DNA of 64,000 nucleotides. Origin: Flavobacterium sp. (GTDB taxonomy: Bacteria; Bacteroidota; Bacteroidia; Flavobacteriales; Flavobacteriaceae). Below, one piece after another: positions 63,907 through 64,000 of the stretch. The notes under the pieces were generated by a model, which had not been told where the DNA came from, ran no database searches, and was given only the letters and a program-made list of their open reading frames with translations. The stretch spans positions 21,753 through 85,752 of the forward strand of contig NZ_JAMWYY010000006.1 of NCBI RefSeq assembly GCF_024305175.1, given 5' to 3'. A program made the position numbers and the translations under genes. Position 1 is the first letter of the stretch, and each line of letters begins with the position of its first letter.

Positions 63907-64000
63907 AAAAAGTAAATAATTAATTTAAAACTTAATAAAATTATAACTTTATATCAGAAATAAGACTTTATTTATAACATTATCTAATTTTTATAGAGAT

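Noticed and set aside
1..64000. Prophage, integrative element or transposon
   Set aside because: No integrase, transposase, phage structural gene or tRNA-adjacent direct repeats were recognised; gene order looks like core chromosome.

Overview
The window looks like a stretch of chromosome from a member of the Flavobacteriaceae, close to Flavobacterium (phylum Bacteroidota). The reasons are: four large secreted proteins with type IX secretion (T9SS) C-terminal sorting domains, a YtxJ-type bacillithiol-system protein, an RprY-like response regulator, lipoproteins with relaxed lipoboxes, an acyl-ACP thioesterase next to miaA, and promoters of the Bacteroidota form TTG-N19-TAnnTTTG. There are two textbook promoter examples, one for the SRP RNA and one for rpsA. 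I see no prophage, insertion sequence, CRISPR array, tRNA or rRNA. This is mainly core chromosome with a few accessory pieces.

Layout. 1-1.3 kb: 3' part of a pirin gene and a YceI gene, then a nested inverted repeat. 1.3-4.2 kb (minus): an M23 peptidase lipoprotein, then a PASTA membrane protein and RluD. 4.3-8.7 kb (plus): a tight run ddl, DUF433/DUF5615 toxin-antitoxin-like pair, coaD, M14 carboxypeptidase, HEGGH membrane protein. 8.9-13.3 kb: a 1495-residue T9SS choice-of-anchor I protein. 13.4-20.8 kb: YdcF-like protein, glmM (minus), an orphan hypothetical (minus), an AcpH-like/AlkD-like overlapping pair, a ClC transporter with CBS domains, and a thioredoxin-reductase-like flavoprotein. 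20.9-28 kb (mostly minus): transaldolase with an outer-membrane barrel protein, an SDR, the SRP RNA, glutaminyl cyclase (plus), small membrane protein, fasciclin protein, hypothetical lipoprotein and rpsA with a long leader. 28.2-31.5 kb: a gliding/T9SS type B protein. 31.6-40 kb: two small membrane proteins, clpB, ytxJ, a DUF3857 transglutaminase-like protein and pcm. 40.2-48 kb (plus): Gfo/Idh oxidoreductase, 3-hydroxyacyl-CoA dehydrogenase, DUF1015, YggS, an exonuclease-GIY-YIG fusion, a voltage-gated-type K+ channel with a zinc ribbon, miaA and the thioesterase. 48.1-52 kb (minus): glycosyltransferase, coaE, histidine kinase, response regulator. 52.1-63.9 kb (minus): two giant paralogous T9SS type A adhesin-like proteins built from repeats.

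How the genes work together. Envelope themes dominate: peptidoglycan precursors (ddl, glmM), peptidoglycan-associated proteins (PASTA, M23), secreted or surface proteins (T9SS proteins, fasciclin, cyclotransferase, M14). Coenzyme A synthesis is represented twice (coaD, coaE). Housekeeping genes (rpsA, clpB, miaA, SRP RNA, rluD, pcm) are interspersed. Strand switches are usually marked by strong bidirectional or T-tailed hairpins. No clearly new multi-gene system is visible. The best leads are the toxin-antitoxin-like pair inside the ddl-coaD run, the translationally coupled M14/HEGGH pair, the repeat-built T9SS proteins, the nested intergenic inverted repeats, and a small repeat-like insert inside yggS.
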